Assembly (NCBI GenBank): GCA_905235835.1
Contig: CAJONQ010000032.1
Span: 1 to 46,986, forward strand
Reading direction: 5' to 3'
Source of the DNA: an uncultured Prevotella sp.
GTDB taxonomy: Bacteria > Bacteroidota > Bacteroidia > Bacteroidales > Bacteroidaceae
Length of the DNA: 46,986 nt
A model generated the notes under the pieces. It was not told where the DNA came from. It saw nothing but the letters and a program-made list of their open reading frames with translations, and did no database searches. Position numbers and translations under genes: made by a program. Below are positions 9,496 to 17,322 of the stretch, one piece after another; position 1 is the stretch's first letter, and the number at the start of each line of letters is the position of its first letter.

Positions 9496-9808
9496 ATGGT
9501 TATGGAAAAGAAAAAGTTCAGTATCGAGTTGCCTAAAGGTGGTATGAGTGGCCTTGCTAAGCAGTCTGTCACAAGAACCACCTGCAGATGCTACAGAGTG
9601 GCAACGTTTCATCCACTATCTTGATGACTTCAAGAATGTGTCAGAACATGGTGAATGTGTCTGGCTGTTGAAGGAGGTGAAGCGTGAGGTCGAACGAGTA
9701 AAGTTTGAGTCCAACGCCAAACTGAATATACGCCAGTTGGTGAATGCTATCATCCTTGCTTTCATCAAGGAACATAATGAAAACTTGAAGAACATGGATT
9801 CTGGCTAA
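9496..9808 (+). pseudogene. Small putative ParA-partner gene, frameshifted
   Basis: Reading from ATG 9496 gives MVMEKKKFSIELPKGG and continues to about 9575, then hits a stop near 9631. The following 80 or so codons are open only in the next frame (9548-9808) and encode a helical charged protein containing NIRQLVNAIILAFIKEHNENL. Joined, they would make about 104 residues, the size of small basic partners coded after ParA. The shift lies between 9548 and 9580 and needs one extra or two missing bases. A GTG at 9548 could still start an 86-residue product, so residual function cannot be excluded. Confidence 0.55.
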
Positions 9809-9818
9809 TAGCAAAATA

Positions 9819-9862
9819 GCATAGTAGCAGATGTGACTCTGTTACTATGCTTTATTATTGCT
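9819..9862 (+). terminator. Terminator-like hairpin after the parA operon
   Basis: GCATAGTAGCAG (9819-9830) pairs with CTGTTACTATGC (9839-9850) with one G-T pair and an 8-base loop. A T-rich run follows. The 3' arm contains the second copy of the 16-base direct repeat (9832-9847), so it could also be an operator or centromere-type site. Confidence 0.55.
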
Positions 9863-9963
9863 TTTTAGTGCTTTTTCATGAAGTTTTAGGGACGAAAAAC
9901 AGAAAATATGGTCGTTTTTGTGAAAAAAGTTAAGAAAAGATAAGGATTTTCCCAAAAATTTTG

Positions 9964-10434
9964 TAATTTTATGCCCGATTCTCGTTGTCATGAGCAGTCG
10001 GTACTGACGGATGAATTCCGTTACCGCCCACAACGTGATTGACAGTCCACGCCGGGCTGAGGAAGATGTGCCAGAAATGGTTCTTTGACTGAAGCGGGCA
10101 ACATCGGGTAGCCGTAAAGCAAAACCGCATGAGGTGGGAAAGAGAGTCACTACTTTATGTAGGAAAGGCGTTTACTCAACGCTTCATCGCTGCGTTCTGA
10201 ACTTCGAACACTTAGAACCCTTGTAGTCGATGTGGCAATGGTAGATGACCCGGGATGTGTGTATACGCATCCCCTTTCGTGATAATAGATGCAGTAATGT
10301 GTCGTGTCTATCAATCTGTTAGGGGTACTATATTCATATCGGCGTGGGCTTCGAAGTTGCTTATCTTTACAAGGTGGCAAGTTCGAAGGCCAAGAACGTG
10401 AGATAAGTAACGAGTACGGATCTCACGCTTTTTT
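9964..10434 (+). ncRNA. Candidate structured RNA or attenuating leader, family unknown
   Basis: This stretch has no plausible protein gene on either strand. A -7-like TAATTTTA lies at 9964-9971. AGTCCACGCCG (10044-10054) can pair with CGGCGTGGGCT (10340-10350), an 11-bp helix with one G-U pair that closes a domain of about 300 nt. Inside it are a 9-bp hairpin GGGATGTGT/ACGCATCCC (10252-10273) and AACGC/GCGTT (10178-10196). GGCTTCGAA (10347-10355) can also pair with TTCGAAGGCC (10382-10391, one bulge), which competes with the long helix. A terminator follows at 10397-10434. It could be an independent RNA or a switchable leader of the operon starting at 10521. I find no match to RNase P RNA, tmRNA, 6S or a group II intron. 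Confidence 0.45.
10397..10434 (+). terminator. Intrinsic terminator of the structured RNA/leader
   Basis: CGTGAGAT (10397-10404) and ATCTCACG (10420-10427) form a perfect 8-bp stem followed by C and six T. The next gene starts 87 bases later. Between them only a weak -7-like CAATTTTG (10468-10475) is seen, so read-through of this terminator may feed the operon. Confidence 0.75.
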
Positions 10435-10520
10435 CATATATTGTAGTCCCAGTAACAGAATCTGAAACAATTTTGCTGGAGATCCCAAGAACATCGGGGG
10501 CAACCCGCGTAAAGATCTTT

Positions 10521-11897
10521 ATGGCATCTGAGAAATCGTTAATTGGGAAAACAGCATTAGGCATCGTTGCAGCATGTCTTGTCGGTTTTGGAGTACTGTC
10601 CTCATGTAGCAACCACATCCCTACGGATGATGGTGGAAAATATTCTACATACATTGAGGAGTTTCACTATGCGAACTTTTTTAAGGGCATTGATGCAATA
10701 GAGTCTGGCAATCTCTCATTGTATATAGATTACTCTACATGTAATGTTCTTGGGCAGAATTCTGCTTTTTATCAGGCTCTTGTTCCTTCTTGGACTGCTG
10801 CTACAAAAAACTATTATTCCATAAAAGGACCCGATATTAGCAAAGAAGAAGGACCGACCTTTAATTTGCTGCGTACAATCCAGGAAGTCAACTATGCAGA
10901 CTTGAAAAGTGCTATAGAGCAAATGGCCAATAGCAATTCAGAATCTGTACTCCTTACGGATGGCGAATTCTACCAGCAATCAATAGCCAAAGGAAACATC
11001 AACAACCCCTATATGGCCAGTGCATTAAAAACATGGCTACAGAAAGGCCACGATATCTTTGTGTTCTCAGAGCCATACGTGGAGGCGTACAAGGGACAAT
11101 CATACAACAAAAAACGCTTTTATATCATATTTACAGATGTACGCCTGCGCGATAACATCTATGACAGAATCATACAAACTGTCAAACTTCAGAATTTCCC
11201 AGACGTTGAGATGTTCCACTTGTCAGCAGACCATCCATCCCTTGCCGCAGAAGGTACGAGTACCAAGCCAAACGACAATCTTAGTGCAGATGTGAAAGGT
11301 TTCGGTTCTTTTGAGGCTCAAGAATGGCCTATTGATTGGAAAGATGGCATTGAACCACTTATTGCCTTTGCCGTTAATCCACAAACCGGAGAAACTCTGC
11401 CGAATGGAGAATCGTTTACAGGAGGCTTGAAGGTTGACAGAAATAGCTTTGGCGGATATCGCATAACTGATGTTGCTGCAAAAGTGTATAATATCAATCA
11501 AGAATTTACTGAATTCTGTGCAGCCAAGCAGGCTGGCGCGAGATATAAAGCAGACATTACCTTGACTCCTATGGACAATTTCATCAAGTTGGATGGCAAG
11601 GAATTCCAGAAGCATGGAATCATCAACCTATACTTTGATAGTCAGATGTATACACCAGACCCTGTCTTGAATGGTAGTCCTTACAATTTTATCAAGATAG
11701 ACATCTGTGTTTCCGGGGTACAAGATATGTTCTCACAGTTTGCCCACCAATTTGAGTTTGACAGTATAGACATGCCAGGACAGACCAACACCTCTGTTGC
11801 GGAGAGCATCAAGCAATGCCTTGCTGACCCAGACATCAAGACAATGATTTCAACTTGTCCTATCTATTCCATCTACATTAAAGCACCTGAAAGATAA
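10521..11897 (+). CDS. Lipoprotein with a von Willebrand A-like domain
   Basis: A 458-residue protein starting at ATG 10521; an in-frame TTG at 10473 would add 16 residues before the signal and is less likely. The N-terminus has a hydrophobic segment ending in the lipobox-like LSSC at residues about 27-30, so it is probably a lipoprotein. The next region resembles a vWA fold: LSLYIDYSTC near residue 65 stands where the MIDAS DxSxS would be (the second Ser is Cys), and SVLLTDGEF near 144 matches the TDG strand of vWA domains. It is first in the operon. By analogy with TerY it may be the metal-dependent scaffold, but here it is outside the cytoplasm. The fold call is moderate. Confidence 0.6.
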   Translation: MASEKSLIGKTALGIVAACLVGFGVLSSCSNHIPTDDGGKYSTYIEEFHYANFFKGIDAIESGNLSLYIDYSTCNVLGQNSAFYQALVPSWTAATKNYYSIKGPDISKEEGPTFNLLRTIQEVNYADLKSAIEQMANSNSESVLLTDGEFYQQSIAKGNINNPYMASALKTWLQKGHDIFVFSEPYVEAYKGQSYNKKRFYIIFTDVRLRDNIYDRIIQTVKLQNFPDVEMFHLSADHPSLAAEGTSTKPNDNLSADVKGFGSFEAQEWPIDWKDGIEPLIAFAVNPQTGETLPNGESFTGGLKVDRNSFGGYRITDVAAKVYNINQEFTEFCAAKQAGARYKADITLTPMDNFIKLDGKEFQKHGIINLYFDSQMYTPDPVLNGSPYNFIKIDICVSGVQDMFSQFAHQFEFDSIDMPGQTNTSVAESIKQCLADPDIKTMISTCPIYSIYIKAPER

Positions 11898-11916
11898 TAT
11901 TAAAACATTTATAGCT

Positions 11917-12303
11917 ATGACACCAATTACGAATTTGCCTCAGTTGCAGCAGTTGATGAACAGTACAATGATTTATGCTGTCATCGTGGGCCTTGTGGCC
12001 GTCATTATTTCACTCGCAGTGGCCAACATGTTTCCTTGGGAAGGAGGAAATGACAAGTCGTATGTGAAGAGAAGAATCGCATTCGTTATTATTGGTCTTA
12101 TTGCCATTCTTGGTTTCTGGCTTTACAATGACCTCGTAGTAGTCGGGAACATCAAGAATGCAGGTTTCCAAAACATGTTCAAGGCTTGTAATCTCAAGTG
12201 CATTTTCATCAACTTAGGTGTTTACGTTGTTGCCAGCGGCATCTTGATGTTTACATTCAGACACTCTAAGTTTGGTTCAATATTAGGCAAGGAAAAGAAA
12301 TAA
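11917..12303 (+). CDS. Three-span membrane protein
   Basis: A 128-residue protein with three hydrophobic spans: residues about 18-38 (MIYAVIVGLVAVIISLAV), 52-70 (IAFVIIGLIAILGFWLY) and 95-113 (IFINLGVYVVASGILMF). Loops are short and basic, including KSYVKRR and the tail RHSKFGSILGKEKK. I do not recognise the family. It lies 19 bases after the vWA-like lipoprotein and 8 bases before the tubulin-like gene, so it may tether the cytoplasmic NTPases to the inner membrane. Confidence 0.7.
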   Translation: MTPITNLPQLQQLMNSTMIYAVIVGLVAVIISLAVANMFPWEGGNDKSYVKRRIAFVIIGLIAILGFWLYNDLVVVGNIKNAGFQNMFKACNLKCIFINLGVYVVASGILMFTFRHSKFGSILGKEKK

Positions 12304-12311
12304 TCAAGACT

Positions 12312-13922
12312 ATGGCGAAACAATTTTTTGTATTAGGCATTGGCGGCACAGGAATGAGGTGTATTGAATCCCTCATACATTTGTGTGCAATGGGTATGTT
12401 CGATGACACCGAGATACAACTGCTGGCTCTTGATACCGACAAGAACAACGGAAACTTCTCTCGTTTGAAGGAAGTGAAGGAAGCGTATTTGAATGCCAAA
12501 GGCATGGATAAGGCAAATCGTGTCACCCACAAGGACACTTTCTTCTCTGCAAACATCAAATACTACGAGTTCAGCCCTAACTATGAACAGAAGAGTACCT
12601 TCAAAGCCGTGTTCAATTACGGGGACACACAATACAATCACCGTGAAGAAACCGATTTGGCAGACCTGGTGCTAAGTGAGAATGTGGAAGATTTCAATCT
12701 TCGTCATGGATACCGTGCACAGACACATCTTGGTTCCATGATGATGTACCACTCTATTATTGAAGCCGCAAACTCCCCCATCTCCAGCGAATTAAAATCA
12801 TTCCTTAGCGAGCTTATAAAGGCATCTCAGAATGGCCAGCCCAGAGTGTTTATTCTTGGCTCAGTATTTGGTGGAACGGGAGCATCATCTATTCCCATCA
12901 TTCCGCAAGCCATCTCCAAAGCGGCAGAAATCATGAGTAATGGAGCAGCAAATGTGCTGAAAAGTGCATATTTTGGCTCAACGCTGCTAACAGCCTATTT
13001 CAGTTTTCGTGCTCCAAGCGGGAACGAGCTCTCCAACCAAAAGATTATTGCAACGAGTGATAAGTTTGCATTGAATTCTCAGGTTGCTATGATGTTCTAC
13101 GACGATGACACCACGGTTAAGAGTACCTATCAGAAGTTTTACATGATGGGAACCAGTGGTTTGGAATGGAATCCGATGCAACGCGAAAGCGATAAAATTA
13201 CTGAGACCATTACTGGCGGTGAGCAGCAAAAGAACGATTCTCACTACATAGAACTTCTTGCGGCATGTGCAGCCCTTGATTTCTATAATACAGATGAATC
13301 GACCCTCCAACAGAACAAGGAGCATCATAAAACAGATTATCAATACCGCTCGATTAACGACAACGGAAAATTTGACTTCCAGGACTTTGTTGGTTCTGAT
13401 AGGGCAAAAGAGTTTGCACAGAAGTTCGGTATGCTCATTGCTTTTGCCCTATTCTGTAATGGTTCTGATGACTTTGCGGAAAGTGTAAGAACTGGTGGCC
13501 ACAAAGAAATTCAAGAATTTACTGGTATCGATGTCAATCAAGTGGTTAATCTCAAAAAGTACTTCAATCTGTTCTTTGTGCAAAAGAATGGTGATGGAAC
13601 ACTAAAAGAAGGATGGCTGCGACAGATTCACCGTTCTGCTGGAGGTGGCGACAACTATCTTTTCAATGCCAATCTGTTCTCTCCAGACACATTCAAGAGT
13701 TTAATGAAGGTCGATTGGAACAAGGCTATCTACCGCAACGAAGGAATTGGAAAAGACAATGCCTATAAAACAGGTCTGTTTGGTTCTAAATTCAATTCAT
13801 TTAAAGAGAAATTTATTGAGGTTCGTGACTCCAATAAGAACTGGCAGAACATCACTAATCAGGGCGAGCAACTATATAAGTTAATATTCGATACGTTGGC
13901 AAAGTTGTACAATTTTAATTGA
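12312..13922 (+). CDS. Tubulin/FtsZ-like GTPase (Tubulin_2 type)
   Basis: A 536-residue protein with the N-terminal nucleotide-binding loop FVLGIGGTGMRCIESL at residues 6-21 and the tubulin signature-like loop SVFGGTGASSIP near residue 185. This corresponds to the GGGTGTG/GGGTGSG motif that binds GTP phosphates in FtsZ and tubulin. The middle and C-terminal parts are long and do not look like FtsZ. The pattern fits the diverged bacterial 'tubulin-like' family found beside SrfB-like proteins. It is likely cytoplasmic. Spacing of 8 and 7 bases to its neighbours shows it is made together with the membrane protein and the SrfB-like ATPase. Whether it polymerises is unknown. Confidence 0.75.
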   Translation: MAKQFFVLGIGGTGMRCIESLIHLCAMGMFDDTEIQLLALDTDKNNGNFSRLKEVKEAYLNAKGMDKANRVTHKDTFFSANIKYYEFSPNYEQKSTFKAVFNYGDTQYNHREETDLADLVLSENVEDFNLRHGYRAQTHLGSMMMYHSIIEAANSPISSELKSFLSELIKASQNGQPRVFILGSVFGGTGASSIPIIPQAISKAAEIMSNGAANVLKSAYFGSTLLTAYFSFRAPSGNELSNQKIIATSDKFALNSQVAMMFYDDDTTVKSTYQKFYMMGTSGLEWNPMQRESDKITETITGGEQQKNDSHYIELLAACAALDFYNTDESTLQQNKEHHKTDYQYRSINDNGKFDFQDFVGSDRAKEFAQKFGMLIAFALFCNGSDDFAESVRTGGHKEIQEFTGIDVNQVVNLKKYFNLFFVQKNGDGTLKEGWLRQIHRSAGGGDNYLFNANLFSPDTFKSLMKVDWNKAIYRNEGIGKDNAYKTGLFGSKFNSFKEKFIEVRDSNKNWQNITNQGEQLYKLIFDTLAKLYNFN

Positions 13923-13929
13923 TGAAGGT

Positions 13930-16900
13930 ATGTCAAAAGCATTATTGATAAAGAGCTATACGAATATAACGACAGGAACGCAAGGCCAGTGGAATGAGTT
14001 GAACATGGCTGCTTCCTATATTCAAGGTATAGAAACCGGAAAGATACTTCAAGGTATAACAGCTGAGAAACTAGGTGCCCTCATCTCTGGTGTACCAACA
14101 CCTTGGGCACGTGCCAAATTGTTTAAGTTTGCGCTTCAGACACTTGCAACACCAGACCCCAACATCGACACCTCTGGACTCCAGCAGTTCTATGAGCTTC
14201 TTTATGGTGAGTGGAAAGGTTTATTAGCAGTAATCGCGCTGTTCCCCGACCGTATCCGTTTCTCGAAGCCCATAACAATGGATGTAAAGGGAGGTGATTA
14301 TGACATTGCAGCTGCCTTTGGTAGAATGTTGTTCGAAGACAGCGATGTGTGGAGCAATCAAGATGTGTTGGCGAAGAACCCAAGTGCTCAACCCTATATA
14401 CATCTTATATATTATCGAGACCATCTCGTTGGTGGAACCTCACCGATGACGGGAGTCTTTACAGGTGTTGATTACACAAAACTCGGAGAAGATGCCAGCG
14501 ATATTAGTTGGTATCGAGAGGGGAAATTTGAGGATCCGACACGATTCCTGTCGCCAGACCAATTACAAAAGGTATATCTGTTCATAAAGAACATGAATGG
14601 AAACTTAGATGTCTTTGAGCAGAAAATCAACTCACAACGTGCAAAAAAGCAGCCAATGGACTTAAATGGCTTCAAGCAGATGAGTCGTAAATGGGAAGAC
14701 GAATTGCGTAAGAAGGGCGGTGGGAGTCTGAGAGACAAAGGCCCAATAGCTAAATATGGAACCCTCGAATGTCCATTCTCATTGTTGTTCAAGAGCGACG
14801 TTCCCGTATATCTGAAGCCAGACTTTACATTCACCTATACAAACGATGGTGATTATCAACTCATTGGCGATATACAGAATCTTCTTAGCGAAGATAAGTA
14901 CGTAATCGGGTGGGCAGAAGACGTTGCTGAAAGACCGAAACTTTCTGAAGGTCCTGTATTCTTCTTGAGAGTAAGAGACCTGCAGGACGGTAGCACGAAC
15001 TATTTCTCCCTACCATTATCAGAACGAGGTGTTGACATCTTCAAGAACAGTTTATCTGGATTATTAGGCTATTCCGATGGTGGCAATACTTCTCTGACCG
15101 CATCTTTAACCGATGCTGGTCAGCTTGCCGTGACTCTTATCGTTGAAATAGATGGTGAGAAGGTCACGTTGAACACTCGCGAGTATGAAATTGACTGGAT
15201 GACAGATCAGGGAAGGGTTATCATGTGGCCCAATTTCGTTTCTGAGAAGTGGAATAAATACTATCTCTATTCTGAATTCACTGCTGATGCAAAAGAGCAA
15301 TTTACCCCCATATTCAAATGGCAGGGCGAATTTATCAGAAACGTTAATAACGTATTCCTTACAGGTGATTATGAACCCAGCCCGGATGAAGAAAAGAAGG
15401 TGGAAATCAAACGCCTTATCACCTATCCCGCAGGCCAGGGTGAAGATTTGCCAAAATACAACATCATTTCTGCTGACAAGCCTCTTGCAGGATTGTCTGC
15501 CTCCGTCAAAGATACAGGCAAGGATGTTCATGCAGGCTTCCTGATCTTCCGTCCTCAGATTATTGAGGACAGAACAACCTTTGACATTAAGGGAACAGCG
15601 GTTGTCGGTATTGATTTTGGCAGCAACAACACCTGTGTTTACTATAATGAAAATGACCGTGGTGCAATGCCTGTCCAGTTTGGCAACTACAGAAGTGTGC
15701 TAATTGGAAAGGAAAATAGCGATATCAAAGCGATTGCTGAGAACAATGAGTTGCTGTTCTTCACCAACTATCCATCTGACAATGGACAGGTGAAATCCTG
15801 GCTCCATGAGCACGATTCACGTTACAATTGCTACAATGAGTCGGAAGAGATTGCTGGTGGCGTGCCAGTTAATCGCCCAAATGTATTGGTACGTGAAATG
15901 GACCAGTACGAGATAAAGACGCAAGCAGGCATCCTTCATTACAATATGAAATGGCTTGATAATGACAAGGGACTCCAGAAGAAACGCGCTTTCTTGAAAT
16001 CTATCTGGCTCAATGTATGTGCGTTCTTATATAAGAACAAAATTCGTCCGGAAGAAATTGAATGGAGTTTCCCCGGGTCAATGATGGAAGCAGACCGTAC
16101 AGACTTGGAAAAGATTTTCGAGGAACTATGCAAAATTACACCAATCACAATTGGTAGGAGACCAGAACTGAGCACCCAATTGACAACAGAGGCAGAGGCT
16201 GTTTGTAGTTTCGCATTGTCTCAGGACTTTGGTCTTAACAAGGATAATATGTTCTTGGGAATCGATGTAGGAGGCAGCACCAGTGACATTCTTCTGCTTG
16301 CCAAAGACCCCAATAACGGTAACAGTTCTTCATTATACAGAGAAAGTTCAGTCCGCTTGGCTGCTGGAGTGTTCTTTAACGCTGTTATCCAGTCAGAGAC
16401 ATTCCGTCAGGCTCTTGTTAACTTCCATGAAGGGAAGAAGACAAAGGTGTATGTGGCAAATATCCAAGAGATTCTTACCCAGCCACAGAAAGCACCTTAT
16501 TATCTGAACAGCATTTTTGACCAACTGCGTACAGAGTCTGACTACGAAGAATTCTACTCTTCGATTGATGCAAATGCTCGTTTTGTATTTACGATACCGG
16601 CTTATGTTACTGGTTTGCTACTTTTCTATTCTGGTATGCTTATAGGAAAGACTATCAAGACCGAACACATGGAGCATATCAACCGTATTGACATTCTCTC
16701 GTTTGGTAAAGGTGGACGTTTGTTCCATTGGCTTAGGAATTCTGCGGGCAGAAGAGCTACAAACGAGTATTACACCAACTGCTTGAATGCTGGAGTAAAC
16801 CTTGTTACTAACAGAAACCTGGATGTCAGATACCGAGATGAGATTGAGGTTGACAATAAGGCAGAAGTAGCAAAGGGACTTGTTGACTCAAAGGTGCTGG

Positions 16901-17316
16901 TGAAGAAGACACAGAATACCGACTCTGATATTTGTGGTGAGTCTGGCGTGAAATACACGATGCCTGATGGCACCCCTAAGATTCTCCATATCGAAGATGA
17001 ATTGACAGGCGACTACTTCGCAAACGAGATGAACAACTTCGATTTCTCAGAAGTTGAGAACTTCGAGAAGTTTATGAACATATTCATTGAATTTGTCAGT
17101 CAGAAAACGAGGCTCTATCCTAAGGCAGACGAAGCGCTCAGAGATGAACTCGCTGACTTGCCCAATAGAATCACAGGTTACATCTGTAACAATGACAATG
17201 AATATAAGAAAGCCCGCAAGAATGATGGAAATGGTTTCCATTACCACCAGCCAATCATCATTGCTGAAGGCCTGTCATTCCTTGACACTCTTATCAAAAA
17301 AGCGTTTAATCAATAA
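13930..17316 (+). CDS. SrfB-like protein with actin/Hsp70-fold ATPase domain
   Basis: A 1128-residue protein. The N-terminal 550 residues are unfamiliar, mixed alpha/beta with no membrane span. The C-terminal half has actin-fold nucleotide motifs: phosphate-1 VVGIDFGSNNTCVYY near residue 558, phosphate-2 FLGIDVGGSTSDILLL near 777 and an adenosine-type glycine motif ILSFGKGGRLF near 925. This order and spacing resemble the SrfB family, annotated as virulence factors in enterobacteria without a settled function. The pairing with a tubulin-like GTPase and a second actin-fold protein suggests an NTP-driven assembly. The start is 7 bases after the tubulin-like gene. The long N-terminal extension is unusual and may be the partner-binding part. 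Confidence 0.7.
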   Translation: MSKALLIKSYTNITTGTQGQWNELNMAASYIQGIETGKILQGITAEKLGALISGVPTPWARAKLFKFALQTLATPDPNIDTSGLQQFYELLYGEWKGLLAVIALFPDRIRFSKPITMDVKGGDYDIAAAFGRMLFEDSDVWSNQDVLAKNPSAQPYIHLIYYRDHLVGGTSPMTGVFTGVDYTKLGEDASDISWYREGKFEDPTRFLSPDQLQKVYLFIKNMNGNLDVFEQKINSQRAKKQPMDLNGFKQMSRKWEDELRKKGGGSLRDKGPIAKYGTLECPFSLLFKSDVPVYLKPDFTFTYTNDGDYQLIGDIQNLLSEDKYVIGWAEDVAERPKLSEGPVFFLRVRDLQDGSTNYFSLPLSERGVDIFKNSLSGLLGYSDGGNTSLTASLTDAGQLAVTLIVEIDGEKVTLNTREYEIDWMTDQGRVIMWPNFVSEKWNKYYLYSEFTADAKEQFTPIFKWQGEFIRNVNNVFLTGDYEPSPDEEKKVEIKRLITYPAGQGEDLPKYNIISADKPLAGLSASVKDTGKDVHAGFLIFRPQIIEDRTTFDIKGTAVVGIDFGSNNTCVYYNENDRGAMPVQFGNYRSVLIGKENSDIKAIAENNELLFFTNYPSDNGQVKSWLHEHDSRYNCYNESEEIAGGVPVNRPNVLVREMDQYEIKTQAGILHYNMKWLDNDKGLQKKRAFLKSIWLNVCAFLYKNKIRPEEIEWSFPGSMMEADRTDLEKIFEELCKITPITIGRRPELSTQLTTEAEAVCSFALSQDFGLNKDNMFLGIDVGGSTSDILLLAKDPNNGNSSSLYRESSVRLAAGVFFNAVIQSETFRQALVNFHEGKKTKVYVANIQEILTQPQKAPYYLNSIFDQLRTESDYEEFYSSIDANARFVFTIPAYVTGLLLFYSGMLIGKTIKTEHMEHINRIDILSFGKGGRLFHWLRNSAGRRATNEYYTNCLNAGVNLVTNRNLDVRYRDEIEVDNKAEVAKGLVDSKVLVKKTQNTDSDICGESGVKYTMPDGTPKILHIEDELTGDYFANEMNNFDFSEVENFEKFMNIFIEFVSQKTRLYPKADEALRDELADLPNRITGYICNNDNEYKKARKNDGNGFHYHQPIIIAEGLSFLDTLIKKAFNQ

Positions 17317-17322
17317 ATTGAG

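Noticed and set aside
9964..10434. Group II intron, RNase P RNA or hammerhead identity for the structured RNA
   Set aside because: No domain V-like AGC hairpin, no RNase P conserved blocks, and the CTGAGGA...GAAA stretch near 10057 cannot form stem II of a hammerhead.
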